Below are positions 18,185-27,030 of a stretch of 64,000 bases of DNA, piece by piece. This DNA comes from Candidatus Stramentimicrobium fermentans (GTDB lineage: Bacteria; Atribacterota; Phoenicimicrobiia; Phoenicimicrobiales; Stramentimicrobiaceae), in contig JAAYOB010000023.1 in assembly GCA_012520575.1 (NCBI GenBank), positions 62,001 to 126,000 on the forward strand. The letters run 5' to 3'. The position numbers were made by a program, and so were the translations under genes. The stretch's first letter is position 1. The number at the start of each line of letters is the position of its first letter. The notes under the pieces are model-generated. The model searched no databases, was not told the DNA's origin, and was given only the letters and a program-made list of their open reading frames with translations.

Positions 18185-19030
18185 TTATTCATTACCCTGA
18201 GGCTGTTTGACTACATAAACCTCTTCTAATCTATTGAAGTCAACTTCAGGTTTAATTAATATTTTTTGAAAAAGTTCATGCTTTTCTTTTCTAATAGCCA
18301 CTACCCGGCCAACAATGATACCTTTGGGGATTGAGCTGCCCATGCCGGAGGTAACTATAATATCACCAATCTGAACATCTGCATCATGGGCAATATAATC
18401 AAGATAGGAATAGAAACCTTCAACTCCTCCTTTTATTACGCCCACCTCTCTGCTTCTTTGTACTAAGGCTCCCACGGAACACCCCTGGTCCAGTAATAAA
18501 ATCGCTTCTGAGGTATGGTGTTCTACCTCTATAATCTTACCCACCAACCCTCTATGGGTAGCAACTCCCATATCGACCTCCACTCCATCCTTGCTCCCTA
18601 AATCAATAATTACACTGTGGAACCAATTGCTCGGTTCCCGGCCAATTACCTGAGCAGAGATCATCTCATAATTATAGTACTCTTTGAATTGTATCATCTT
18701 CTCTATCTGCTCATAAGAGGCTAATTTCTCTTTCAGTAAGGCATTCTCTCTTGACAGCTCGCGGTTTTCTTGTTGTAATTGGGTATTTTTTTGTTGTATT
18801 ACTTCAGTTTCTGTAAATACTTGGTAATATTTAGTAAGCAAGTTTACCGTATTATGAACCATCTGATTAAACGGCTTTAAGATTATAAAGCCTGTATTCT
18901 TTAATAAGCCGAAAATTCCTTTACCATGGTAATCCACAGTCATAATTAAAACCGACAACAAAGTAAGACATAAGAACAGGATGAATACTTTACTTTCTTT
19001 AGATAACCTCTTCCAAAAAAACATTTCCAT
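18185..19030 (-). CDS. mreC: rod shape-determining protein MreC
   Basis: MreC (281 aa) scaffolds the elongasome in the periplasm. One N-terminal membrane anchor (about 13-32) is followed by a coiled coil (about 70-105, QQKNTQLQQENRELSRENAL) and the twin beta domain with VIGREPSNWFHSVIIDLGS, GLVGKIIEV and GDIIVTSGMGSSIPKGI. Upstream is mreB; downstream is an M16 peptidase instead of mreD. ATGs at 19030 and 19024 are both possible starts. Confidence 0.94.
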   Translation of the reverse strand: MEMFFWKRLSKESKVFILFLCLTLLSVLIMTVDYHGKGIFGLLKNTGFIILKPFNQMVHNTVNLLTKYYQVFTETEVIQQKNTQLQQENRELSRENALLKEKLASYEQIEKMIQFKEYYNYEMISAQVIGREPSNWFHSVIIDLGSKDGVEVDMGVATHRGLVGKIIEVEHHTSEAILLLDQGCSVGALVQRSREVGVIKGGVEGFYSYLDYIAHDADVQIGDIIVTSGMGSSIPKGIIVGRVVAIRKEKHELFQKILIKPEVDFNRLEEVYVVKQPQGNE

Positions 19031-19129
19031 CTATCCTCTTTTCCAACAATACAAATTCAGGTTCTTATTATGGCGAGCGGGTTATTAAAAAGATAAGATA
19101 TGCTCTGTAATTATTTGCCTTGGTTAGCA

Positions 19130-20194
19130 TCATCTGCTCCGAGCAGTTTTTACAAGTACACTGCTGTATTTACTAAAATTCTCTAATGCTTCTCCTGTTC
19201 CTTTTACAGCACAATAGAGCGGCTCCCTGGATATAAAAACAGGTATTTGGATCTGTTCTTGCAGTATCTTATCTAAATCAGCTAACAGGGAACCACCCCC
19301 GGTCATGATTAATCCCTTATTGATAATGTCAGAGACTAACTCTGGAGGAGTTCTTTCTAAAGCCGTTTTCACCGTACTGGCTATTATCTCAACTGAACCA
19401 TAAAGGGCATCTTTTAATTGTTCTTTGCTAAGCTTTATAATAACAGGTAGGCCGCTGATACGATCACGGCCTCTTACTTCGAAATAATCTTCTTTATTAT
19501 GTTCCCGGTTATTATTCTTGCAGAGTTCTATTTTTAAATCTTCTGCAGTTAATTCCCCAATATAGAGACCATGGGTTTCTTTAATATATTTGGCTATCTG
19601 CTGATTAAGGTGATCTCCGGCAACCTTAGTAATACCGTTAACCACGATTCCTCCTAAGGAAATAACCGCTACTTCGGAGGTACCTCCGCCAATATCAAGA
19701 ACAAAGTTTCCCATTGGTTCAAAAATGGGTAATCCTGCACCAATAGCGGCAGCAACCGGTTCCTCAATTAGAAATACACTTCGGGCACCACATTCATAAG
19801 CTACTTCTGATACTGCCCTTTTTTCCACTTCAGTAACGCCAGTGGGAACACAGATAGTTATGGTGGGCCTAATAAATTTATATCGAGTAAAAATTTTTTT
19901 AATAAAATAGCGCAGCATTCCGGCTGTTGCTTCAAAATCGGCAATTACACCGTATTGCAAAGGACGAATGGTGTAAATACCTTTTGGTGTTCTCCCTATC
20001 ATAGCCTTGGCTTTTAAGCCCACTTCCAAGATACGATTACTATTTCTTTGACAAGCCACTACGGAAGGCTCTTCCAGGATAATCCCTTTCCCCTTGACAT
20101 ATATCAAGGTAGCACTGGTACCTAAATCGATACCTATATTTCGAGAAAGAGTAAAGGGGAAAGAAAGGTTAATTCGGCTCAAATCTTTTCCCAT
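19130..20194 (-). CDS. mreB: actin-like rod shape protein MreB
   Basis: MreB (354 aa) is the bacterial actin that guides lateral wall synthesis. Phosphate 1 GIDLGTSATLIYVKGKGIIL, connect and phosphate 2 VLDIGGGTSEVAVISLGGIV, and adenosine motif MTGGGSLLADLDKIL are all visible. It precedes mreC by 99 bases. The MreB/MreC pair shows that the cell builds an elongated wall; mreD, pbp2 and rodA are not nearby. Confidence 0.96.
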   Translation of the reverse strand: MGKDLSRINLSFPFTLSRNIGIDLGTSATLIYVKGKGIILEEPSVVACQRNSNRILEVGLKAKAMIGRTPKGIYTIRPLQYGVIADFEATAGMLRYFIKKIFTRYKFIRPTITICVPTGVTEVEKRAVSEVAYECGARSVFLIEEPVAAAIGAGLPIFEPMGNFVLDIGGGTSEVAVISLGGIVVNGITKVAGDHLNQQIAKYIKETHGLYIGELTAEDLKIELCKNNNREHNKEDYFEVRGRDRISGLPVIIKLSKEQLKDALYGSVEIIASTVKTALERTPPELVSDIINKGLIMTGGGSLLADLDKILQEQIQIPVFISREPLYCAVKGTGEALENFSKYSSVLVKTARSR

Positions 20195-20349
20195 TATAAA
20201 AAATTCCTTTTTGTTTTTAAACCAAACATCGCTTCAGTACAAGCAACTGTTTCCTTAAAGATAGCTAATTGGGCGGTATTGCTAAACATTTATCACATCT
20301 TTAAAATAATAATAGCATGTTTTTTAAGAATTAAGAAAATATATTTCCG

Positions 20350-20874
20350 TTAAAAATACCTTTTAACTTCAAATCTTTCAATCTCTACCGTCTCTTCAGA
20401 AAAAATTCCTGCTTTTTGCTTAGCGATATCGACCTGCTTCTCTACAGTATCTACACCCTCCAGGTCAGGCAGTAAAAGACCTCTTTTAAATCCGCTGCTC
20501 ACTATAACCCCATATTTCTTGGGATTCAGCTGGCTGGTGTCTTTAACTTTTTCCGGAACAGAAAGGAGGTCTACCGAGATGCTCAACTGTGATACCTCAT
20601 CCAACGTTACCGGAGAAAACCTGGGGTCATGAATTGCTGCAGATACGGCATTTTCTATAATCTCCTCTGCTGCATTGCGCTTAGTAGCCAAAGGTGTACC
20701 GATGCATCCCCTTAATCTATCCCCTTTATGTAATGACACAAATACTCCTGCTCGGTTTTCAATTAATTCTCCAGGTAAATCATCGGGAGGGATTAACTTT
20801 TTTTTATTTGCTAAGTAATAGTTGATACTTTTACGAGCTAATTGTACCGGGTAGCTCTCTTTTCGTTGCTCCAT
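20350..20874 (-). CDS. AMMECR1-domain protein
   Basis: A 174-aa protein covering one AMMECR1 domain with the signature LRGCIGTPL (about residues 56-64), preceded by GVFVSLHKGDRL. In many prokaryotes this is protein A of the AmmeMemoRadiSam set, but no Memo or radical SAM partner is in this window. Its molecular activity is not established. It begins 33 bases after the hypE stop, so it is likely transcribed with the hydrogenase-maturation genes. mreB follows after 155 bases. Confidence 0.88.
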   Translation of the reverse strand: MEQRKESYPVQLARKSINYYLANKKKLIPPDDLPGELIENRAGVFVSLHKGDRLRGCIGTPLATKRNAAEEIIENAVSAAIHDPRFSPVTLDEVSQLSISVDLLSVPEKVKDTSQLNPKKYGVIVSSGFKRGLLLPDLEGVDTVEKQVDIAKQKAGIFSEETVEIERFEVKRYF

Positions 20875-20907
20875 TTTACCTCAACTCCTTCAGTATATAT
20901 TAAAATT

Positions 20908-21918
20908 CTAACAGATTCTGGGAAGTTGCTCACCGCTTAGCATCCCCAGTAGTCTTTTACCGCCGATATCTGTTTTAAGGAATACCTCTGCTCTCCCACT
21001 GGCAATTACCCTGCCGATAATGGTGGCTTGCTCTCCTAATTTATTACCCCTCATCCTCCGTAATGCTTTCTCGGCAAATTGCTCCGGCAGAAAGGCGATT
21101 AATTTGCCCTCATTGGCTAAATAGAGAGGGTCATAGCCCAGAATTTTACAGGTGTCACGGACCATAGTGTCAATAGGTATCTTCTCTTCCAACACCTCTA
21201 TCTCTACTTGAGATGATTGGGCTATCTCGTTTAGGGCAGTGGCGAGCCCGCCTCGTGTGGGATCGCGTAAAACATGAATTTCTTTAGTCACGGATAGCAT
21301 CTCCTGTACCAGCTCCGCCAGCGGGGCGGTATCGCTTATTACATTTTCTTCCAACTGCAGGTTTTCCCGGGAGGCCAGGATGCTGATACCATGATTTCCT
21401 ATCGGACCATTAACGATTATAACGTCATTAACCTGTGCACTACCGGGATGGATATGAACATCATTATCGATAAAGCCTATTCCGGTAGTATTGATAAAGA
21501 TTCCATCAATATCACCTTTGTTGACAACTTTAGTATCTCCGGTAACTATCTCAACACCTGTTCTCCGCGATGCCTCGGCCATACTGCAGGTAATCTGTTC
21601 CAATGTTTGCAAAGTGACCCCCTCTTCAATTAAAAAGGAGACACTGAAATACTTCGGAATAGCCCCGCACATGGCTAAATCATTTACCGTTCCATGTATA
21701 GCAAGATCTCCGATATTTCCACCATTAAAAAAAAGAGGGCTGACTGTATAAGAGTCTGTAGAGAAGGCTATTCTTTTTTTTGTCTGCGGCAATATTGCCC
21801 CATCGTGTAATTGATTCAAAATCGAATTATTAAAATATTTTAAAAATAGGGAACGAATCAGCTGATTGGTTAATTTTCCTCCACTGCCATAGTCCAACGT
21901 AATTATTTGGTCAGTCAT
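20908..21918 (-). CDS. hypE: [NiFe]-hydrogenase maturation protein HypE
   Basis: HypE (336 aa) dehydrates the C-terminal thiocarboxamide to the thiocyanate that supplies cyanide ligands to the Fe centre. The N-terminal LDYGSGGKLTNQLIRSLF, FSTDSYTVSPLFF, NDLAMCGAIPKYFS and TGDTKVV match AIRS-family ATP-binding segments. The C-terminus ends in LPRIC, the conserved terminal Pro-Arg-Ile-Cys needed as the carbamoyl acceptor. It is downstream of hypD by 352 bases, and AMMECR1 follows. Confidence 0.97.
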   Translation of the reverse strand: MTDQIITLDYGSGGKLTNQLIRSLFLKYFNNSILNQLHDGAILPQTKKRIAFSTDSYTVSPLFFNGGNIGDLAIHGTVNDLAMCGAIPKYFSVSFLIEEGVTLQTLEQITCSMAEASRRTGVEIVTGDTKVVNKGDIDGIFINTTGIGFIDNDVHIHPGSAQVNDVIIVNGPIGNHGISILASRENLQLEENVISDTAPLAELVQEMLSVTKEIHVLRDPTRGGLATALNEIAQSSQVEIEVLEEKIPIDTMVRDTCKILGYDPLYLANEGKLIAFLPEQFAEKALRRMRGNKLGEQATIIGRVIASGRAEVFLKTDIGGKRLLGMLSGEQLPRIC

Positions 21919-22270
21919 GGTTTCTCCTTTCTTTGGAAAATATAATTTTCAGTTCATGGTTTATGGCCATTGGATTATGGTTTTCGGTTTTTGGTAAAAA
22001 TGGTTAACACTTGTTGGTTTTCAGTAAAAACAATCTCATCCACTCGTACCCGCAGTATTTATTAATTAATTAGTTAATTCGTCAGTTAAAAGAATATGTT
22101 TACAATTTCGGTTTTCGGATGCAGGATAACTAAACCATCAAAAACATACTAAACATTTCTTTATTATTTTTCTATTCGGCTTATTAAGAGTTCGTTTAAT
22201 AAAGCGCAAGTTTTTTAAGTCATTTTAGGGTCTGTTCTTTAGACTGATAGCTAATAACTTAATTACGTAT
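21919..22270. repeat. hypD-hypE spacer with degenerate repeated motif
   Basis: This is 352 bases without a gene. The motif GGTTTTCGG occurs at 21979 and 22110, and GGTTTTCAG at 22016. The 12-mer TTAGCTATCAGT appears on the minus strand at 22243-22254 and again on the plus strand at 55669-55680 beside tRNA-Arg. This looks like a decayed member of a dispersed intergenic repeat family. No promoter pair or open frame was found. Confidence 0.45.
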
Positions 22271-23359
22271 CTAGCCTTTTACTGAGCTATACTTGTAGTA
22301 TGCCGCACAGACTCCCTCACCGGAGACCATACAGGCACCTATCGGATTCCCCGGTGTACAGACTTTCCGGAAAAGTGGACATTGTAAAGGCGTAATTACA
22401 CCTCGCAAGACCTCTCCACACAAGCATTGTTCATTCTCTTTGGTAATCTCCGCTACTACAGAGAAATTCCGGGCATCCCACCCGGAAAATTCAGACCTTA
22501 ATGCCAACCCGCTATCTTTTACCCTTCCCATGCCCCTCCATTCGCTTTCTCTGGGGATAAAGACTTGATTTATCAAGTTGAGAGCTGTCGGATTACCCTC
22601 TTCTCTTACCGCCCTCTTGTACTTGTTTTCTACCCTCGGGTCTTTATTAATGTTCTGCATAATAAGATGATAGATGGCAATTAAAATATCAACAGGTTCA
22701 AAGCCGGCAATGACACAGGCAATCCCATAGCTGTCCGGAATAAACTGATAGGGTTTGCTGCCTATAATGGCACTGACATGTCCCGGACAGAGCATACCAT
22801 CTATTCTCGCCTCATGACTTCCCAAAAGAGCTTTTATGATAGGGGGCATGAGCTTTCCCAGGCTGAGCAGATAAAAATTATTTATATTCTTCTCTTTTGC
22901 CTCCAGCACTACACTGGCCAACAAAGGTACCGTGGTCTCAAAACCAATTCCAACCAGAATAACCTTTTTTCCCGGAAACTCCAGAGCAATATCCAGCGCT
23001 TGGCTGGGAGAATAGATAATCCTTATATCAGCCCCTATTGCCTTTTCTCTTTTCAGACTGGAGGTACTTCCCGGCACATTAATCATATCACCGAAAGTAA
23101 CAATTATAGTATTGTCCATTCGAGATAAAGCTATGATACGGTCAATATCGGAAATGGGGGTAACACATACCGGGCATCCGGGACCGGAAATTAGATGAAT
23201 ATTTTCGGGCAGCAAATCTTTTATTCCGGAACGAAAAATAGATATGGTATGGGTGCCGCAAACTTCCATAAAAGTGAAACTTTCTTCAGTCAAACTACTA
23301 ATTTTAGCTATCAGGGCTTGACAGAGTTCTTTATCGCGGTACTCATCATAATATTTCAA
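22271..23359 (-). CDS. hypD: [NiFe]-hydrogenase maturation protein HypD
   Basis: HypD (362 aa) is the Fe-S scaffold that, with HypC, assembles the Fe(CN)2CO unit. Conserved segments are EVCGTHT, SGPGCPVCVTP, TFGDMINVPGS, GFETTVPL, CPGHVSAIIG, GFEPVDIL, and the C-terminal cluster cysteines in CLCGEVLRGVITPLQCPLF with KVCTPGNPIGACMVSGEGVCAAYY. The start is TTG at 23359, overlapping the hypC stop, with GGAGGAG 8 bases upstream. No family cysteine appears to be missing. Confidence 0.97.
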   Translation of the reverse strand: MKYYDEYRDKELCQALIAKISSLTEESFTFMEVCGTHTISIFRSGIKDLLPENIHLISGPGCPVCVTPISDIDRIIALSRMDNTIIVTFGDMINVPGSTSSLKREKAIGADIRIIYSPSQALDIALEFPGKKVILVGIGFETTVPLLASVVLEAKEKNINNFYLLSLGKLMPPIIKALLGSHEARIDGMLCPGHVSAIIGSKPYQFIPDSYGIACVIAGFEPVDILIAIYHLIMQNINKDPRVENKYKRAVREEGNPTALNLINQVFIPRESEWRGMGRVKDSGLALRSEFSGWDARNFSVVAEITKENEQCLCGEVLRGVITPLQCPLFRKVCTPGNPIGACMVSGEGVCAAYYKYSSVKG

Positions 23360-23571
23360 GATTCAAGCTCCTCCCAGGCTTGTTCTATCTCATTTGCTTG
23401 CTGAAAATCTACTTTAGTAATAGCATATCCGGCATGAACCAGAACATAATCACCATCTTTTACTTCCGGTAAAAGGCTAACTCTAATCAGTTTTTTTACC
23501 TTTCCCAACAAGACTTCTGCCTGCTCATTATCAATTTTTTTTATTATCTTACCCGGTATAGCTAAACACAT
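23356..23571 (-). CDS. hypC: hydrogenase maturation chaperone HypC
   Basis: HypC/HupF (71 aa) carries the Fe(CN)2CO group with HypD. The essential start MCLAIPGKI (Cys2) is intact, followed by the small beta barrel DGDYVLVHAGYAI. It overlaps hypD by 4 bases and follows hypF by 30, indicating translational coupling. Confidence 0.96.
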   Translation of the reverse strand: MCLAIPGKIIKKIDNEQAEVLLGKVKKLIRVSLLPEVKDGDYVLVHAGYAITKVDFQQANEIEQAWEELES

Positions 23572-23601
23572 TTCGACAACACTTCCTCTGTAGCGATAAC
23601 T

Positions 23602-25767
23602 CTATTTACACTCATTGAACGATGACAATATACCCTCCCGCTTTATCTGTGCATCAGCAATAAGTGACTGTCCTAAGGAGATACAGGCATCATTGGGCGG
23701 AAGTGCTTTATGAACCAATACCTTAAAGTGCTCTTTCTTTAATTTTTTGAAAGCTCTCTCCAAGAGAAAACTATTTTGGAAAACACCCCCGCTTAAAGCA
23801 ACATAATTAATATTATAATCTTGTCTTATTCTAACACATAGTGAAAGAATAAAATCAGCCACCGTATTGTGAAACTGGCTGGCGATTTGAGATAAAGGAA
23901 CATTTCTTTCCAAATCTGTAATTATCTGTTGAAACATCTCCAGACTATTCACCACCCAATTATTATCTTCCTTTTCAATGAGATAATGGTAATTTTCTTT
24001 ATAGCTTTCCCGGCACAAAGATTCTAATTCTATGGCCGCTTGTCCTTCAAAATCTACCTCATCCCTTAACCCAATCAATGAGGCAACCGCATCAAATAAT
24101 CTACCGCAACTGGAGGTCATGGGCGAATTAATTCCTCTGTCTATCATCTGCTTAAGCAAAGGCAGATTTTTCACACTTTTTTTGTTTCTGAATAGTCCGG
24201 GAATAGCAGTCAGCTCGGGCCCATAAATAGAATAAAGATAACTGAAGGCCATTCTCCAGGGTTCGTGAATTACCTGTTCCCCTCCGGGCATAGCTATATA
24301 TTTTAAATGGCCCACTCTCTGATAATCTTCCGTTGAGACAATCAGAAACTCTCCGCCCCAGATAGCACCATCCGGTCCATAACCGGTCCCATCAAAGGCT
24401 ATTCCAATGGTCTGTTCAGAAATACGATGTTCAGCTAAGCAGCTCGCGATATGGGCAAAATGGTGCTGAACTTTTATCAGTGGTAATCTATATTTCTCCG
24501 CTAATTGCTCGGCATAACGGGTGGAGAGATAATCGGGGTGTGAATCACAGGCGATTACTTCGGGTTCAAATTTTAAAACCCGGGAGAGGTGTTTGATTGA
24601 CTCCTGATATGCGGTGAAGCTTTCTTTATTCTTTAAATCACCTAAATGTTGACTGGGAAAGGCATAGTTGTCACGGACAAAACATACAGTATTTTTTTCT
24701 TCCGCCCCTAAGGCAAGAACTGACTTCGTTTTTTGAGCCAACATTATCGGATAGGGGGCGTAACCTCGTGACCTCCTGATAAAGATAGGCTGCAATGGAG
24801 TAATTTTTAGGACCGAATCATCACAACGATTATAAATTTCTCTATCATGGATGAGTAGAAAATCTACTTTATCAGCAAATTCCCGAAAGACTTTTTCATC
24901 TTCGATTATTATCGGCTCCTCACTATAATTGGCACTGGTCATAATCAGAACCAGATTACTCTTCTGCAATAAGAAATAATGTAAAGGAGTATATGGAAGC
25001 ATAAAACCTAAATAGGCATTACCCGGTGCAACATTTGGTGATAGGAGACAGGTTTTCTTCTTTTTTAAAAGCAGAATTGGTTTTTCCCGGCTCTCTAAAT
25101 ACTGCTGAGCAATTTTTGAGACAAAACAGAAATTTTTAATGTGGGAAATGCTCTCAGCCATTAGAGCCAAGGGTTTTTGGTCTCTTTTTTTTATCTCTCT
25201 AATCTTTGAAACTGCCCTCTCGTTTTGAGCATCACAGGCAAGATGGAATCCCCCTAACCCTTTAATAACACCAATTTCTCCTTTCCTCAACCTCATTTTA
25301 GCTTCCCGTATAGGGTCAGGTATGTTAATCTGCTCATTTCCCACATAGAGAGCAGCCTGCGGTCCGCAAACCGGGCAGGTATCGGGTTGTACATGGTAAT
25401 GGCGGTTTTTTATATCCCGGTACTCCTGAACGCAATCTTCGCAACTTGAAATATCGGGAGGCATCAAAATCATAGGGTGTTTATATTTAGAATTACTTTC
25501 TTTTATATAAAATTTAGAGTACCAGACAACAGGAAGATTCTCAATCTTAATCTGATTTATAAAGGCTGGAGTAGGTGGATGATTTTTTAATTCAGCCAAA
25601 AATTTCTGATAACCGGACTCTTCCCCTTCCACTTCTATCTCTACCCCTTGATTGGAATTACAAATACAACCATACAAATCATATTTTTTAACCAGTCTAT
25701 GAATAAAGGGGTGGAAGTCCACCCCCTGCGCAATGCCATACAAGATAATCTTTTTTCTTATTTTCAT
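23602..25767 (-). CDS. hypF: carbamoyltransferase HypF, variant with altered acylphosphatase site and one zinc finger
   Basis: HypF (721 aa, versus about 750 in typical members) converts carbamoyl phosphate to the cyanide precursor carried by HypE. Domain order is normal: acylphosphatase-like (about 1-90), zinc region, YrdC-like (about 145-330, with LMTSANYSEEPI), and Kae1-like (about 365-720, with HHFAHIASCLAEH, FDGTGYGPDG, ALSGGVFQN). Two departures are visible. The acylphosphatase loop reads QGVDFHPF, with His19 where the catalytic Arg of GVGFRPF should be (Asn37 is kept). Only one CX2C-X18-CX2C finger (C109-C134) is present instead of two. The remaining finger resembles the usual second one. 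The gene precedes hypC by 30 bases. Confidence 0.93.
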   Translation of the reverse strand: MKIRKKIILYGIAQGVDFHPFIHRLVKKYDLYGCICNSNQGVEIEVEGEESGYQKFLAELKNHPPTPAFINQIKIENLPVVWYSKFYIKESNSKYKHPMILMPPDISSCEDCVQEYRDIKNRHYHVQPDTCPVCGPQAALYVGNEQINIPDPIREAKMRLRKGEIGVIKGLGGFHLACDAQNERAVSKIREIKKRDQKPLALMAESISHIKNFCFVSKIAQQYLESREKPILLLKKKKTCLLSPNVAPGNAYLGFMLPYTPLHYFLLQKSNLVLIMTSANYSEEPIIIEDEKVFREFADKVDFLLIHDREIYNRCDDSVLKITPLQPIFIRRSRGYAPYPIMLAQKTKSVLALGAEEKNTVCFVRDNYAFPSQHLGDLKNKESFTAYQESIKHLSRVLKFEPEVIACDSHPDYLSTRYAEQLAEKYRLPLIKVQHHFAHIASCLAEHRISEQTIGIAFDGTGYGPDGAIWGGEFLIVSTEDYQRVGHLKYIAMPGGEQVIHEPWRMAFSYLYSIYGPELTAIPGLFRNKKSVKNLPLLKQMIDRGINSPMTSSCGRLFDAVASLIGLRDEVDFEGQAAIELESLCRESYKENYHYLIEKEDNNWVVNSLEMFQQIITDLERNVPLSQIASQFHNTVADFILSLCVRIRQDYNINYVALSGGVFQNSFLLERAFKKLKKEHFKVLVHKALPPNDACISLGQSLIADAQIKREGILSSFNECK

Positions 25768-25812
25768 TATATTCTCAAAATATATTTATGTCATTTGTCC
25801 TTAGCGGAATTC

Positions 25813-26760
25813 TTATTTTTTAACACTAATAAAGTCAAAAAGATCAAGGAACCCTCTTATAATTATACAGGAGATAAAAGCCAATGTTCCTAATTTGCCG
25901 CCGGTGCCTCCAAAATAGGGAATACTCAAAATAAAAAAGAAGGCAGTGAGCAGACCAGCAATAGCAATATATATTTCATTAGGAATTCTATCCCGGGAAG
26001 ACATACCGGCATAGGAAGCACAAATTACCATAACGGCAAGTGTATTGCCAATCTCAGGAAAGAGAGCCGGCATAATCAGCCCTCCCAACAATCCTACAAT
26101 TCCCGAAGAAAGAACTGGTCCGTGTTTTAAACGAACATTGAGAATATAGGTAACTACAGCGGCAACAACAGAATAGAAGACAAAATATTTCTCAATATCC
26201 CATCCCGATATAATTCCTCCGGTGAGAAAGCCTTTTCCGGCAAATACCGATGCCAGAATACAGCCCGTAAGGGCTGAGGCTCCCAATTTACCTCCAAATC
26301 CATTAAATGTATTTTTAGACAGGACAAACACCGCACCGGCTATCATGCCGGCAACCGCAATATGGGTATGGGTTTCAAAAAGAAGGCAGGAGGCCATGCC
26401 TACAATAGAGCCACAGTGCAATGGTACCGCAAACTTAGGAATTATAATGGCTGAGATTGTAGCTACCAGGGCTGAGGCAACCACTGAACCCATGCCCAGA
26501 TGATTATTAAAAATAAAGGTGAGTAATGTCCCAGCCAATATCGCTACGAAATTATAACCATCTGTGCTCCGGAAAGAAAATTCCTTTTCAATTTCTTTTT
26601 TTCTCTCTCCATTTATGCCATAGAGAAGACCAATTAATAAAATCAACTGCAGGGAAACTAACCCGGAAATGCCGTATGCTGCAACATTATCCTTAAGCAC
26701 AACACTGTACAATACCAAGGCTGTAATCGGTAAGACTATGAAACCAATAACCGTAACCAT
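25813..26760 (-). CDS. uncharacterised polytopic membrane protein
   Basis: I do not recognise this 315-aa protein. It is almost entirely hydrophobic, with about ten membrane segments and one longer cytosolic-type loop near residues 50-68 (NGERKKEIEKEFSFRSTDGY). A short motif recurs: FNGFGGKLGASALTG near 152 and FGGTGGKLGTLAFIS near 287, suggesting an internal duplication. HCGSIVGMASC and FETHTHIAVAG carry His/Cys residues within or near the membrane. It lies 45 bases upstream of hypF in the same direction, so it may belong to the hyp transcript. A transport role is guesswork. Confidence 0.7.
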   Translation of the reverse strand: MVTVIGFIVLPITALVLYSVVLKDNVAAYGISGLVSLQLILLIGLLYGINGERKKEIEKEFSFRSTDGYNFVAILAGTLLTFIFNNHLGMGSVVASALVATISAIIIPKFAVPLHCGSIVGMASCLLFETHTHIAVAGMIAGAVFVLSKNTFNGFGGKLGASALTGCILASVFAGKGFLTGGIISGWDIEKYFVFYSVVAAVVTYILNVRLKHGPVLSSGIVGLLGGLIMPALFPEIGNTLAVMVICASYAGMSSRDRIPNEIYIAIAGLLTAFFFILSIPYFGGTGGKLGTLAFISCIIIRGFLDLFDFISVKK

Positions 26761-26870
26761 ATAATTACCTCGCTCATTGAATTTTTAAATATTAATTTAA
26801 CCGTACCCTCCATACTTACTCCGTATTCTTAATCTGCTTGTCGTGTCAAAAATATCTAAACATCGAAGAC

Positions 26871-26957
26871 TCAACAGCCCATAAAGGTCCGAATATCCTT
26901 GCTTGTAGTAATTACTGCCTCGCCTCTTTTTAGGTCCCCGACAACCTGCTTTGCCAA
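26871..26957 (-). other. short open frame or gene remnant
   Basis: In the 270-base gap before the membrane-protein gene a 28-codon frame has protein-like composition. It runs from TTG to TGA, starts MAKQVVGDLKRGEAVITT and ends in Gly-Cys. A purine-rich GAAGAGGGGG stretch lies about 15 bases upstream, and an unrelated ATG frame begins nearer it. No family is recognised. It could be a microprotein or the tail of a deleted gene. Confidence 0.25.
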
Positions 26958-27030
26958 ATATTCATTATCCCCCTCTTCTTAAATCTAATTCGATTTTCCA
27001 AACAAATTTAAACCCTCTGCCTCGTTTTTA

